Shown here: piece after piece, positions 35,009-43,424 of the stretch
Layout: each line of letters begins with the position of its first letter
Position numbering within the stretch: position 1 is the stretch's first letter
DNA from: JADJDM01 sp044352985
GTDB taxonomy: Bacteria; Bacteroidota; Bacteroidia; B-17B0; Aurantibacillaceae
Length of the DNA: 64,000 nt
NCBI GenBank assembly: GCA_044352985.1
Contig: JBILCU010000006.1
Span: 62,001-126,000, forward strand
Direction of reading: 5' to 3'
Made by a program: the position numbers and the translations under genes
The notes under the pieces: model-generated
Database searches by the model: none
Told to the model about the DNA's origin: nothing
Seen by the model: the letters and a program-made list of their open reading frames with translations, nothing else

Positions 35009-35530
35009 ATGTTATCAAAAAAAATAGAAGTTGCTTTAAATATTCAAATTGAATTAGAGGCGGCAAGTTCAAATGCTTACTTAGCAATGGCTTCTTGGTC
35101 AGAGGTGCAAGGATTAACAGGTGTAGCTAATTTTTTATACGGTCATTCGGATGAAGAAAGAATGCATATGGTAAAATTGGTGAAATTTGTTAATGAACGT
35201 GGAGGGCACGGAATCGTTCCTCAACTAAAAGCGCCATCTACCAAATATAAAAATGTTAGTGAGGTTTTTGAAAGCATTTTAAAACATGAAGAAAAAGTTT
35301 CTCAATCCATTAATGAATTGGTTGATTTGTGTTTGAAAGAAAAAGATTATTCTACTCATAACTTTTTGCAGTGGTATGTAAGCGAACAAATTGAAGAAGA
35401 AGCGCTAGCAAGAACCAATGTGGATAAATTAAAAATGATGGGTGGAGAAAAAGCTGCGTTGTATTTCTTTGATCGCGATTTAGCCGCTTCTGTTGGTAAT
35501 AAACCGGCAAAAGACAAAGAAGGAAAATAA
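35009..35530 (+). CDS. ftnA: Ferritin (non-haem iron storage)
   Basis: 173 aa four-helix ferritin. Ferroxidase ligands are visible: E in IQIELEAASSNAYLAMASW (~17), ExxH in HSDEERMHMVKLVKF (~50), the glutamate in ILKHEEKVSQSIN, and Q/E in HNFLQWYVSEQIEEEALA (~130). It forms the 24-subunit shell that oxidises and stores iron. Length and motif order match bacterial FtnA rather than bacterioferritin (no haem Met). TTACTTTC, 34-41 bases upstream, is a weak -7 candidate. It lies close to a DtxR-like regulator and a TonB receptor, but nothing in the sequence links their control. Confidence 0.93.
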   Translation: MLSKKIEVALNIQIELEAASSNAYLAMASWSEVQGLTGVANFLYGHSDEERMHMVKLVKFVNERGGHGIVPQLKAPSTKYKNVSEVFESILKHEEKVSQSINELVDLCLKEKDYSTHNFLQWYVSEQIEEEALARTNVDKLKMMGGEKAALYFFDRDLAASVGNKPAKDKEGK

Positions 35531-35537
35531 TTTTAAA

Positions 35538-36071
35538 ATGATTAAACATCATTTTTATTTACTTATAATTTTTAGTGTTTTTGTTTTTTCTTCTTGTTCT
35601 TCAGAAAAGGAGCAGGAGGAAAAAATAAATATTGATGAGCGTTTACTTCGTAAACAACTGGAAAATGTTCAGAAGCCTGTAATTACTATGGAAAATGACA
35701 TTATCAATTCTTATGTAAAACAGCATCAATTAAACGTAAACACAACCGGAACTGGTTTAAGATATGCCATTTTAAAAGAAAATAAAAGTGGAAAAAACAT
35801 ACAAACCATGGATGTTGTGCAATTAAAATTTAAAATTTATTTATTAGACGGAACACTTTGTTACTCGAGTGACAAAGACGGAAAAAAAACTGTGAAGGTT
35901 GATTATGATAATGTAGAAACCGGATTACACGAAGGTTTAAAATTGATGCGAAAAGGTGAAAAAGGCCTTTTCATTTTACCTTCACATATTGCACATGGTG
36001 TAGTTGGCGATAACAATAAAATTCCGCCTAAATCTCCTTTGAGAATGGAGATTGAAGTAGTAGATATTTAA
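35538..36071 (+). CDS. FKBP-type peptidyl-prolyl isomerase lipoprotein (GldI-like)
   Basis: 177 aa from the ATG at 35538, chosen because it opens a lipoprotein signal (HFYLLIIFSVFVFSSCSS, lipobox Cys at ~20); the frame is open further upstream into the ferritin gene. The C-terminal ~95 residues are an FKBP domain: VVQLKFKIYLLDGTLCYSS, VETGLHEGLKLMRKGEKGLFILPSHIAHG and PPKSPLRMEIEVVDI. It assists folding of exported proteins at the periplasmic face. The domain order is that of GldI, a gliding-associated FKBP of flavobacteria, but generic FKBP lipoproteins look alike. Seven bases separate it from the ferritin stop, so it may be co-transcribed. Confidence 0.82.
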   Translation: MIKHHFYLLIIFSVFVFSSCSSEKEQEEKINIDERLLRKQLENVQKPVITMENDIINSYVKQHQLNVNTTGTGLRYAILKENKSGKNIQTMDVVQLKFKIYLLDGTLCYSSDKDGKKTVKVDYDNVETGLHEGLKLMRKGEKGLFILPSHIAHGVVGDNNKIPPKSPLRMEIEVVDI

Positions 36072-36220
36072 ACTACTGTTTTTCTTTCCATTAAATTATT
36101 TTTCATTAAAATTTTTCTTTCTATTTTATTTTAAGAGGGGTTGTGTTGTAAAATATAAGCGCTTTTAAATTCTTTGAACCAACAAAAAATCTTTTGTTTT
36201 TAGTACTAATTACTTTCAAT

Positions 36221-36228
36221 TATCTTTG
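36221..36228 (+). promoter_or_regulatory. -7 element for the FadL-like gene
   Basis: TATCTTTG, perfect TAnnTTTG, 40 bases before the ATG at 36269. No clear -33 TTTG at the usual distance. Confidence 0.45.
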
Positions 36229-36268
36229 GATTTTTATTGTATTCAACACAATTTTCTTATTTTAATAT

Positions 36269-37693
36269 ATGTTGCTTGTTTTTAAAATTGACGTAAAAAA
36301 CTATTTTTTACTTTTAATATCTGTTTTTTCTTTCAATATAATTGCGCAAGAAAACAACTATTGGTATCATCAATATGGTGCAAAATCAAGTTTACTATGC
36401 GGTGCGGCCGTAGCTACCTATTTTGATAACGGTGCAATTTATTATAATCCTGCAACACTTTGTTTTAAAGATTCAGGAAATATTTCTTTATCAGCAAATT
36501 TATATAATGCAGAAATACTAAAGCGTCAAAATGCATTAGGTGAAGGCTTAAACTTAACTAGCACCAACTTTAATTTTTCGCCACAAATTGTGAGCGGAAA
36601 TAAAAAAATTGGTAAAAAAACAGAATTAGAATTTATATTGATGAGTCGGTCAGATGTTCAGGTAAATCATAATTTATCATTTAATAAAATATATAACGAT
36701 ACATTATTGTTTTATTCAAACAACTCGCTTTATGTGGCGAGTTACAATTACAGAAAACGGGTTCTTGATGAATGGGCAGGAATTTCTATGAGTTTTAAAT
36801 TAACCGATAAAATAGGGCTTGGAATTGCAAGCTTTGTAAGTTATCGTTTTTCAAGGTACGCAATGGATTTAAAAGCATCTAGTATTGGGTTGTATCAGTA
36901 TTATCAGCCGGTTTCAAAATCAGATTCATCTTTATCAATAATAAGCAATACAATTAATTCAATTAATAAAATTGGTTTTGTTTACCAAGGTGAGAAAAAT
37001 AATTTTGGGGTGGCAGTTACTTTACCATCAATTAGTATTTATGGTAAAAGTGAAATAGAATATGCAATATTTATTAACGATCCAAATAACATTGCGCAAC
37101 CTTTGGATGTGTACATGAAAAGATCTAATTTGAATACACAATACAAATATCCATTATCATTATCGATTGGTTTAACACGAAAATTGAAACGATCCAAGTA
37201 TCATTTTACCGGCGAATATTTCTTTCCTGTAAAAAAATATTCAACTATTGTAATTCCTGTTAATGCTCCTGAACCAAATTCGGGAGATGTTGTGTTAAAT
37301 GCAGAGAACATAAAATCATTTGAAGAAGCAAAAAAGAACATTATTAATTTTGCCTTTGGTTGGGAACGAATAATCAAAGGGAGTACAAAATTATTATTGG
37401 GTTTTGCCACAGATTTTAATTCGAGAGATGATTACTGGGATGGAATTTCAACGGTAAATTATGCATTAAATCAAGAAGATTTTAATATTTATCATTTTTC
37501 GATTGGTGTAGGTTTTCAGCATAAGAAAAATAACATTGCAGTGGGTTTAATTACTTCCAAAGGAAATAATTATACGCAGCAAATTGCCGATTTTCAAAAC
37601 CCAACTGCGTTTTCAAAATTTTTTGGTTTCAATAATTACCTAATGAACACACTATTTTCAAGTTATGGAATTGTTGTGGGTTTAACGTATTAA
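36269..37693 (+). CDS. OmpP1/FadL-like outer-membrane transport protein
   Basis: 474 aa with a signal peptide ending near FNIIAQ. YHQYGAKSSLLCGAAVATYFDNGAIYYNPATL (split: YGAKSSLLCGAAVA, then NGAIYYNPATLCF) is the N-terminal hatch signature of the FadL/OmpP1 superfamily, where NPA is nearly invariant. The remainder alternates amphipathic strands with aromatic girdles (IGLGIASFVSYRFSRYAMDL, KIGFVYQGEKNNFGVAVTLP), and it ends in a strand closing with GIVVGLTY. Such barrels import hydrophobic compounds; substrate unknown. It has its own promoter and is convergent with a small chimeric minus-strand frame. Confidence 0.8.
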   Translation: MLLVFKIDVKNYFLLLISVFSFNIIAQENNYWYHQYGAKSSLLCGAAVATYFDNGAIYYNPATLCFKDSGNISLSANLYNAEILKRQNALGEGLNLTSTNFNFSPQIVSGNKKIGKKTELEFILMSRSDVQVNHNLSFNKIYNDTLLFYSNNSLYVASYNYRKRVLDEWAGISMSFKLTDKIGLGIASFVSYRFSRYAMDLKASSIGLYQYYQPVSKSDSSLSIISNTINSINKIGFVYQGEKNNFGVAVTLPSISIYGKSEIEYAIFINDPNNIAQPLDVYMKRSNLNTQYKYPLSLSIGLTRKLKRSKYHFTGEYFFPVKKYSTIVIPVNAPEPNSGDVVLNAENIKSFEEAKKNIINFAFGWERIIKGSTKLLLGFATDFNSRDDYWDGISTVNYALNQEDFNIYHFSIGVGFQHKKNNIAVGLITSKGNNYTQQIADFQNPTAFSKFFGFNNYLMNTLFSSYGIVVGLTY

Positions 37694-37697
37694 AAAC

Positions 37698-37817
37698 TCA
37701 CTTCCCCGGAGCGCTCATTTTTTGCTTGCATTCGTTAGCGCGGAGAGATAATGCGGCTGAAGTAACAAAAAAACCAGTGCCTAATAATCCTTTTTTCAAA
37801 AATTCTTTTCGGTCCAT
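37698..37817 (-). pseudogene. 39-codon chimeric remnant: signal-type N-terminus joined to a YwqK gene 3' end
   Basis: The short frame begins MDRKEFLKKGLLGTGFF, the look of an exported redox or gluconate-dehydrogenase-type leader, and ends ECKQKMSAPGK. The last ten residues match the C-terminus AYEGKQKMSAPGK of the YwqK-family protein at 39089-40735, and the DNA is similar too. It appears to be a deletion junction between two genes rather than a functional peptide. Confidence 0.6.
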
Positions 37818-37910
37818 GTTAATTAGTTTTATAGTTTAATTATAAAATTATAGTTGATTAACTATTTGCTGATTGAAGTAAATTAAGAAATTAAAATATT
37901 TAGAGTTTTT

Positions 37911-38075
37911 CACTTCCCAGGTGCGCTCATTTTTTGTTTGCCTTCGTAAGCGCGAAGCGCTTCTTCATAGGTTGGTAAAATAACCACATTGTTCCATTTA
38001 CGTTCAATGTCATTTTCGTAATCAATACTAATGATAAGCACACAGGTCTCTTCAAGGCATTTATAGTTTAATTCT
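37911..38075 (-). pseudogene. Duplicated 3' end of the YwqK/MORN-repeat gene
   Basis: Reads LIISIDYENDIERKWNNVV, then ILPTYEEALRAYEGKQKM and SAPGK-stop, differing from the end of the intact gene (39089 onward) by only a few substitutions over ~45 codons. Upstream the similarity fades (NYKCLEETCV against KYFEETGE) and there is no start codon context. It is a 3' fragment left by duplication or recombination. Confidence 0.8.
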
Positions 38076-38123
38076 ATCTTGATTCAATAAAATCAATCAT
38101 TTTAATTAAAATAAGATTAACCA

Positions 38124-38456
38124 TCAATAATCCAACAACTCGTTTATTGTGTTTTTAATGGTTTTTATTTCCTGTTCACTAATTTCGCCAATCTTTTTTG
38201 TTAACCTGTCTTTACTAATTGAACGGATATGAAATACAAGAATTTCTGATGCCTGCTTCAATTTGTTAGTTATAGTTGGTTGCAAAACAACATTTCCTTT
38301 ATAGTTTTTTATTTTAGTAGTTAAGGGGCAACAAATAACAAGATTTAGGTAAGTGTTTAATAAATTACCGCTTACAATAACAACGGGCCTAAAACCCGAT
38401 TGCTCCTGCCCTTTTATAGGATTAAGATTGGCATACCAGATTTCACCCTGCTTCAT
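38124..38456 (-). CDS. PemK/MazF-family toxin
   Basis: 110 aa. MKQGEIWYANLNPIKGQEQSGFRPVVIVSG (split: GEIWYANLNP, GQEQSGFRPVVIVS) is the N-terminal signature of MazF/PemK mRNA interferases, including the catalytic Arg of FRPVV. VICCPLTTKIKNYKGNV and SEILVFHIRSISKDRLTKKIG with conserved Ser/Thr and Gln positions follow. Members cleave mRNA at short sequences to arrest growth. Its ATG overlaps the antitoxin stop (ATGA), the usual antitoxin-first layout. The pair sits between a fragment and the intact copy of a duplicated gene. Confidence 0.9.
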   Translation of the reverse strand: MKQGEIWYANLNPIKGQEQSGFRPVVIVSGNLLNTYLNLVICCPLTTKIKNYKGNVVLQPTITNKLKQASEILVFHIRSISKDRLTKKIGEISEQEIKTIKNTINELLDY

Positions 38457-38695
38457 TTATCAAAATTTTTAATATCATTTAAATATTCTGTCATTCCTTC
38501 TTCAGCAATGCTTAGCAAATCAGTATCCTCAGCCATTTGTTGGTAAGAGCCTATGTATGCCGCCTTATTTAATTGAGTTAAATAAATTTCCAGAGCTTTT
38601 TCAATGATTTTATTTTTTGGCATTTTAAGTTCTGTTGCTTTTTTTTCAAGAAGCTCAAGTAAATAAGTAGGTAAAGTGCTTGTAAAAGTTGCCAT
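38453..38695 (-). CDS. MazE-type antitoxin with ribbon-helix-helix-like N-terminus
   Basis: 80 aa. FTSTLPTYLLELLEKKATEL followed by KMPKNKIIEKALEIYL has the strand-helix-helix spacing of RHH DNA-binding antitoxins. The C-terminal acidic part (EDTDLLSIAEEGMTEYLNDI) would wrap and inhibit the toxin. Overlaps the toxin gene by four bases. A perfect 11-bp-arm palindrome lies just upstream of its start, suggesting autorepression. Confidence 0.8.
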   Translation of the reverse strand: MATFTSTLPTYLLELLEKKATELKMPKNKIIEKALEIYLTQLNKAAYIGSYQQMAEDTDLLSIAEEGMTEYLNDIKNFDK

Positions 38696-38698
38696 AAA

Positions 38699-38723
38699 GA
38701 TTTATATTTTACAAATATAAATC
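38699..38723. promoter_or_regulatory. Operator-like palindrome of the toxin-antitoxin operon
   Basis: GATTTATATTT, 3-base centre, AAATATAAATC: perfect 11-base inverted arms, ending four bases upstream of the antitoxin ATG. Position and symmetry fit an RHH repressor site. Confidence 0.6.
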
Positions 38724-38970
38724 ATATTTATAAAATATATGTATAAATTTTAAATATAAAATTTACTTTATTACTTGTTTTATGAAAGATTCTCTACAAC
38801 TTCGATAAAAGTAATACGGGGTCATTTGACTCTATTTTTAGATTTACGATTTAGCTATTGATTTTTTTATTTATGAATCTTTTTGTTCTTTACTTTTTGC
38901 TACTGATTATTTGGCTTTCATCTTAATACTTTAATCTGAAAATTAAAAAATCCTAAATCTACAATTTTTT

Positions 38971-39037
38971 GTCAGGTCGAGTGGAGAGCTCATTTATAAA
39001 GGTTTTTAAATCACTTCTCGACTCCGCTCGAAGTGAC
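38971..39037. repeat. REP-like inverted repeat / hairpin
   Basis: GTCAGGTCGAGTGGAG (38971-38986) is repeated inverted as CTCCGCTCGAAGTGAC (39022-39037), 13 of 16 bases matching. The right arm itself folds, with TCACTT/TCGA pairing with TCGAAGTGA around CTCCGC. It resembles the GC-richer palindromic intergenic repeats scattered in many Bacteroidota genomes. Bases 38724-38970 next to it are AT-rich with no gene seen; 39050-39088 carries degenerate CTAAAATC repeats. Confidence 0.55.
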
Positions 39038-39088
39038 ATTGTCCTGCCATCTTGATTCTAAAATCCTACTTCTAAAATCTAAAATTTT

Positions 39089-40735
39089 TCACTTCCCCGG
39101 TGCGCTCATTTTTTGCTTGCCTTCATAAGCACGAAGCGATTCTTCATAAGTTGGTAAAATAACCACATTGTTCCATTTACGTTCAATATCGTTTTCGTAA
39201 TCAATGCTAATGATTAATTCACCGGTTTCTTCAAAGTATTTCCAGTTGCCTTGTTTCATGCCACCTTCATAATTTCCAACACACATGGTTTTTCCGTTTT
39301 CGTAATACATTACGTGTTTACCAACCGGATCGCCGGTAATAAAATTACCTGTAAATAATAATTGTTTGTTGCTTACATAATACGCTTTCCAAATACTATC
39401 GGGTTCGCCCATTCGGTAATTACCTTCTTCTTTGTAATTGGCAATTTCGTAATTCCACATTCCTTCTTTTAAATCATCACTGTATTCTCCGCTTGTAATT
39501 AATTTTCCGTCTTCTAAATATTCTTTATAAACACCGTCTCGTTTTCCTGAACGGTAATTTTCTTCAATGCGTAAATTTCCGTTTTCATGATACCATTTCC
39601 ATTCACCTGTTGGTAAACCAGTTTTACTGTATTTTCCTTGTTGTTCTATTTTTCCATTTGGATAATAATACATCCAATCGCCTGTTTTAAAATTATCTTT
39701 ATAATTCCCTTTTCCTTTCAGTTCTCCTGTTAAATGATACTCCAACCAAACTCCTTTTTTTCTTCTGATACTATCAACTGCGCCACGTTCCAGTAAATAT
39801 CCATCTTCGTAAACCAAAGCAGAATCCGGAATACTGAATGTCTGGCAATTCAAAATTTTCTTTTGAATGGTATCGTCGTAAACAGTAATGGAATCGCAAA
39901 TTTGTTTTGATAGTCGGTAATAATAATGTGTGCCAATCGGTAATTTATTTAAATAACTTCCCTCGTAACGCACATTTCCGTTTTCAAAATAGGCTTTAAA
40001 ATCATCAGGTATAACCAGCTCTTTCGGTTTTTCTACTTTTTTACCGTTATCAAATTTGGTGATGTTTTTTAAATCTCCTTTTGATGTATATTCTTTTACA
40101 TAACCATCAATTTCATTATTCTTAAAACGTGATTCTGATTTTACTTTTCCATCCGGATAAAAATCTTTCCATATACCTTGTTTATTTCCTTTTTCATCAA
40201 CTCTGTTTATTTTTTCGGTTCGTTCAATAAATCCTAATTTATAGAGCGTAGTTGTAATAATAACCGAATCTTGATTGTATTCATAGGACCAACCATCTGC
40301 TTTATTATTTACAAATGGAATAACTTGTTTTACTTTACCTGATGGATAATACAAATATGAATTTCCTGATTTGATATTATCTAAATAATTTTCTTTTTGG
40401 TTTACTTTTACTGCGGTATCATAAGTAACAATAAATCCATTTTTCTTTCCTTCTTTATAATAAAATGTTTTAGTAAGTTTTCCTTTTTCGTTGTAGAATT
40501 TCCATAAACTGTCCAATTGAAAATTTTTGCGATTACCTTCGTTCTTTATCTTTCCATTTTCGTAATAATTTTTCCAGTAGCCATCTGCTTTTCCATCTTT
40601 CATATAACCTTCACTGGAAAGAATTCCATTCTCATAATAAAATTTATTATAGCCATTTGGATTGGTTTCATTTTTAGTTTGCGCTAAAAATAAAAACGGA
40701 ATACATAGAAAAATTATGCTTATAAAAAATTTCAT
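39089..40735 (-). CDS. YwqK/MORN-repeat protein, exported
   Basis: 548 aa with a signal peptide (KFFISIIFLCIPFLFLAQ). The rest is a run of ~20-24-residue MORN-like beta-hairpin repeats of the form GxWxxYYxNGKIxxEGxY, e.g. ADGYWKNYYENGKIKNEGN, TGDWMYYYPNGKIEQQGKY, TGEWKWYHENGNLRIEENY and QGNWKYFEETGELIISIDY. The family is annotated as the YwqK antitoxin of Bacillus, but in Bacteroidota these are usually envelope proteins of unknown function. The 3' end exists in two extra partial copies at 37911-38075 and 37698-37740. The start codon immediately precedes the stop of nadA, so they may share a transcript. Confidence 0.85.
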   Translation of the reverse strand: MKFFISIIFLCIPFLFLAQTKNETNPNGYNKFYYENGILSSEGYMKDGKADGYWKNYYENGKIKNEGNRKNFQLDSLWKFYNEKGKLTKTFYYKEGKKNGFIVTYDTAVKVNQKENYLDNIKSGNSYLYYPSGKVKQVIPFVNNKADGWSYEYNQDSVIITTTLYKLGFIERTEKINRVDEKGNKQGIWKDFYPDGKVKSESRFKNNEIDGYVKEYTSKGDLKNITKFDNGKKVEKPKELVIPDDFKAYFENGNVRYEGSYLNKLPIGTHYYYRLSKQICDSITVYDDTIQKKILNCQTFSIPDSALVYEDGYLLERGAVDSIRRKKGVWLEYHLTGELKGKGNYKDNFKTGDWMYYYPNGKIEQQGKYSKTGLPTGEWKWYHENGNLRIEENYRSGKRDGVYKEYLEDGKLITSGEYSDDLKEGMWNYEIANYKEEGNYRMGEPDSIWKAYYVSNKQLLFTGNFITGDPVGKHVMYYENGKTMCVGNYEGGMKQGNWKYFEETGELIISIDYENDIERKWNNVVILPTYEESLRAYEGKQKMSAPGK

Positions 40736-41704
40736 TTACAAATTAAATTTAGCAGATAATTCGAGCATTTTTACAATGGGTTTCTTTGACTTTTCAATCA
40801 ATTCATCCGACATAAAAATTTCAGGTTCTTCATTTTTTAATGCAAGGTAAATTTTTTCCAATGTATTTAATTTCATGTGCGGACAATCATTACATGCACA
40901 GGTATTATTTGGCGGAGCAGGTATAAATGTTTTATCCGGACAAGATTTTTGCATCTGATGTAAAATACCCGTTTCAGTAGCTACAATAAATTCTTTTTTA
41001 GATGATTGTTTTGCATAATTTAATAAAGCAGTTGTACTGCCTATAAAATTAGCCATCTGTAACAGTTTATCTTCGCATTCAGGATGTGCAATTAATTCAG
41101 CTTTCGGATGCTGATTTTTTAACTTCACTATTTTTTCAATGGAGAAAATTTCATGCACCATACAGGAACCATTCCATAATAACATGTTACGTCCGGTAAC
41201 TTTATTAATATATGCACCTAAGTTTTTATCAGGAGCAAAAATGATGGGCTGATCTTTTGGATAAGATTCAATGATTTGTTTTGCATTACTACTGGTAACA
41301 ATCACATCCGATAAAGCTTTTATATCTGCAGTGCAATTGATATAGGTAGCAACAATATGATTAGGATGTTGTTTTTTAAACGATTCAAAATCACTTGCCG
41401 GACAAGAATCTGCCAAAGAACAACCCGCATTCATATCAGGAATCAAAACTTTTTTAGTTGGGTTTAAAATTTTTGCCGTTTCTGCCATAAAATGAACACC
41501 GGCAAACAAAATGATGTCAGCAGTGGATTTTTCTGCTTGCTGGGCAAGTCCTAAACTGTCTCCAATATAATCTGCAATATCTTGTATATCAGCATTTTGA
41601 TAATAATGAGCAAGTATCACTGCATTCTTTTCTTTCTTAAGATGAGAAATTTCTTCGAATAAATCAAGACGTGGATCAATGGACATTAAATCACTTTTAT
41701 ACAT
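40736..41704 (-). CDS. nadA: Quinolinate synthase A
   Basis: 322 aa. Condenses iminoaspartate with dihydroxyacetone phosphate to quinolinate in NAD synthesis, using a 4Fe-4S cluster. Motifs: ILAHYYQNADIQDIADYIGDSLGLAQQA, here read in two blocks (LAHYYQ; IGDSLGLAQ), FMAETAKILNP, AGCSLADSC (first cluster Cys), VTSSNA, WNGSCMVHEIFS (Cys region), HPEC, TETGILHQM and the C-terminal CACNDCPHMKLNTLEKI. Three triose-like lobes as in other NadA. The length is normal for the Bacteroidota group. No nadB or nadC is adjacent; the YwqK-like gene directly follows. Confidence 0.93.
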   Translation of the reverse strand: MYKSDLMSIDPRLDLFEEISHLKKEKNAVILAHYYQNADIQDIADYIGDSLGLAQQAEKSTADIILFAGVHFMAETAKILNPTKKVLIPDMNAGCSLADSCPASDFESFKKQHPNHIVATYINCTADIKALSDVIVTSSNAKQIIESYPKDQPIIFAPDKNLGAYINKVTGRNMLLWNGSCMVHEIFSIEKIVKLKNQHPKAELIAHPECEDKLLQMANFIGSTTALLNYAKQSSKKEFIVATETGILHQMQKSCPDKTFIPAPPNNTCACNDCPHMKLNTLEKIYLALKNEEPEIFMSDELIEKSKKPIVKMLELSAKFNL

Positions 41705-42241
41705 ATTATATCATATTTAATTTTTTAAAAAAAGAAATATTATTATTTATATAGCTTGTTAACTCAGTTAATTAATTTCTCATTTTTTTCTTGCAAATGT
41801 TTAACTAAACATCTACTAACAAGATTATTAAAAATTAACTACTTGTTTTACAGTTAAAAGAACAGTAATTAACACAACTGTGAATAAACAAATAATGGAT
41901 AAAAATATCTATTATTTTCGGTAAATGCATTGAAAAAACCTGTTAAAAATTACTATTCAAAAATGATAAATTGGTATTGCAGATTTAAAAACAAAATCTC
42001 TTATCATTTAATTTTGATTTCAGTCACTTTTTGTTTGTGATAATTATTAACGAAATTATTTACTATTAACAGTTTTAATGTTAATACAATAATTTTCTAA
42101 CTCTTCATTTTCAGTAGTTTAACTTATAAACAAAAAACAGCTGTTTGTTTTTTGAAAATAACTAAAAGAAGTAAAGGAAAAAAAATCATTGTGTAATTGG
42201 AAAAAAAGAGTAATTGCTGTTTAGGTTCTCTAGGTAACTAA
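41705..42241. other. 537-base gene-free AT-rich region rich in GTTAA/TTAAC motifs
   Basis: No open frame. About a dozen GTTAA or TTAAC motifs occur on either strand (e.g. TTGTTAACTCAGTTAATT near 41760, GTAATTAACACAACTGTGAA near 41868, ACTATTAACAGTTTTAATG near 42063). One TGTGAATAA, a TTATNCACA DnaA-box match, lies near 41879. It could be an origin-like or regulatory region; no other function was seen. Confidence 0.35.
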
Positions 42242-42727
42242 TTAATCATCCCAGTCATTATAAGAATTTGAACTTGATTTTATTTTATCATCGTTTTTAT
42301 CTCTACCATTAAAACCGGTTTTTAAATAAGTTCCTAAACCGAAAAATTTCTTCCCATTTATTTTTCGGTAACGAATGTCAAATCCTAAATAATAATTTCC
42401 CCAAACAGAAGATTGCCAACCTAAATAGGTTTTTTTATCTTCTTTATTAAATTCCAAAACGGGGCCACTTGAAATACCACCTAACCCAAATCCTGTTTGC
42501 CCTTCTGTATATAATCTGAATTTTTTACGTTCAAATTCTAGCGCACCATCTATGCTCCAGGGAAAACCATTAAAATTCCAATAAGCAACTTCTAAACTAT
42601 AAGAGCATTTTAATTTTTTATCATTAATATTTATATGTAACATAGGTCCAATGGTCCAGATGGATTGTGAATGAAGTTTATGAAAACAAATAAGGATGAA
42701 AGATATTAAGACTAAGTATTTTTTCAT
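42242..42727 (-). CDS. Secreted hypothetical protein (small outer-membrane-barrel-like)
   Basis: 161 aa from the ATG at 42727, which opens a signal peptide (KKYLVLISFILICFHKLHSQ); an upstream ATG at 42787 would add 20 non-signal residues. The mature part alternates short strands with glycines and aromatics (WTIGPMLHININDKKL, YTEGQTGFGLGGISSGPVLEF, YYLGFDIRYRKINGKKFFGLG) and ends in a Ser/Asn/Asp tail. It looks like a small barrel or a lipocalin-like fold, but no family is recognised. Isolated gene, divergent from rpiB. Confidence 0.6.
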   Translation of the reverse strand: MKKYLVLISFILICFHKLHSQSIWTIGPMLHININDKKLKCSYSLEVAYWNFNGFPWSIDGALEFERKKFRLYTEGQTGFGLGGISSGPVLEFNKEDKKTYLGWQSSVWGNYYLGFDIRYRKINGKKFFGLGTYLKTGFNGRDKNDDKIKSSSNSYNDWDD

Positions 42728-42860
42728 TTGATTGATTTTAATATTTAAAATAAATTTATGATAAAAATAGTTTAGTAAACTAAGCATTCATTTTTTAAAA
42801 TAAATTTGTATTACTAAATTATTGAATTAAGGATTTTTAAAATAACGTTAAATAAACACA

Positions 42861-43289
42861 ATGAAAATAGCAATTGGAAATGATCACGCAGGTTTTTTAC
42901 TAAAACAGGAATTAATAAATTACTTAACCACTAAAAATATACAAGTAGTTGATAAAGGCTGTTATTCAGAAGAACGCGCAGATTATCCTGATTTTGGACA
43001 CGCAGTTGCTATTAGTGTAGAAAGTAAAGAAGTTGATTTAGGTATTTTAATTTGTGGAAGTGGTAATGGAATTAATATGAGTGCTAATAAACATCAAGGT
43101 ATAAGAAGTGCGTTATGTTGGAACTCAGAAATTGCTGAATTAGCTCGTCTGCATAATGATGCAAATATTATGGCTTTACCCGCTCGTTTTATTTCCAATG
43201 AAGAAGCTAAAAAATGTGTAGATGCTTTTGTTAATTCTGTTTTTGAAGGAGGAAGGCACGCAGACAGAATTAAAAAAATTATTTGTTAA
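42861..43289 (+). CDS. rpiB: Ribose-5-phosphate isomerase B
   Basis: 142 aa RpiB/LacA fold. IGNDHAGFLLKQEL at the start (Asp8-His9 base region), ICGSGNGINMSANKHQGIRSAL with the catalytic Cys65, and LCWNSEIAELARLHNDANIMALPAR, the HNDANIM segment of phosphate binding. Converts ribulose 5-phosphate to ribose 5-phosphate. Length exactly typical. No GalE/Lac genes nearby that would suggest LacA. Followed by an inverted repeat and the 13-residue-repeat gene. Confidence 0.92.
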   Translation: MKIAIGNDHAGFLLKQELINYLTTKNIQVVDKGCYSEERADYPDFGHAVAISVESKEVDLGILICGSGNGINMSANKHQGIRSALCWNSEIAELARLHNDANIMALPARFISNEEAKKCVDAFVNSVFEGGRHADRIKKIIC

Positions 43290-43324
43290 TGTATTTAATA
43301 ATTTAGTTTTAAAAAAATGAAATA

Positions 43325-43384
43325 GCCATGTGCTTCGCGCACAAAAACAAATACGTTGCGCTTGTCGAAGTGAAGATACATGGC
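43325..43384. repeat. Inverted repeat with internal GC-rich hairpin
   Basis: GCCATGT (43325-43331) pairs with ACATGGC (43378-43384), and TGTGC-TTCGC-GCACA folds inside the left part. Also contains TTGTCGAAGTGA. It resembles palindromic intergenic repeats of Bacteroidota and lies between rpiB and the DUF6150-like gene; it may act as a 3' end structure. Confidence 0.4.
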
Positions 43385-43424
43385 GTATACCATATGACAA
43401 CTAAAAAAAAATAAAAATTTACAT

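Noticed and set aside
43176..43400. 74-codon minus-strand frame overlapping rpiB
   Set aside because: Antisense to the rpiB 3' end and running through an inverted repeat; no start-site features.
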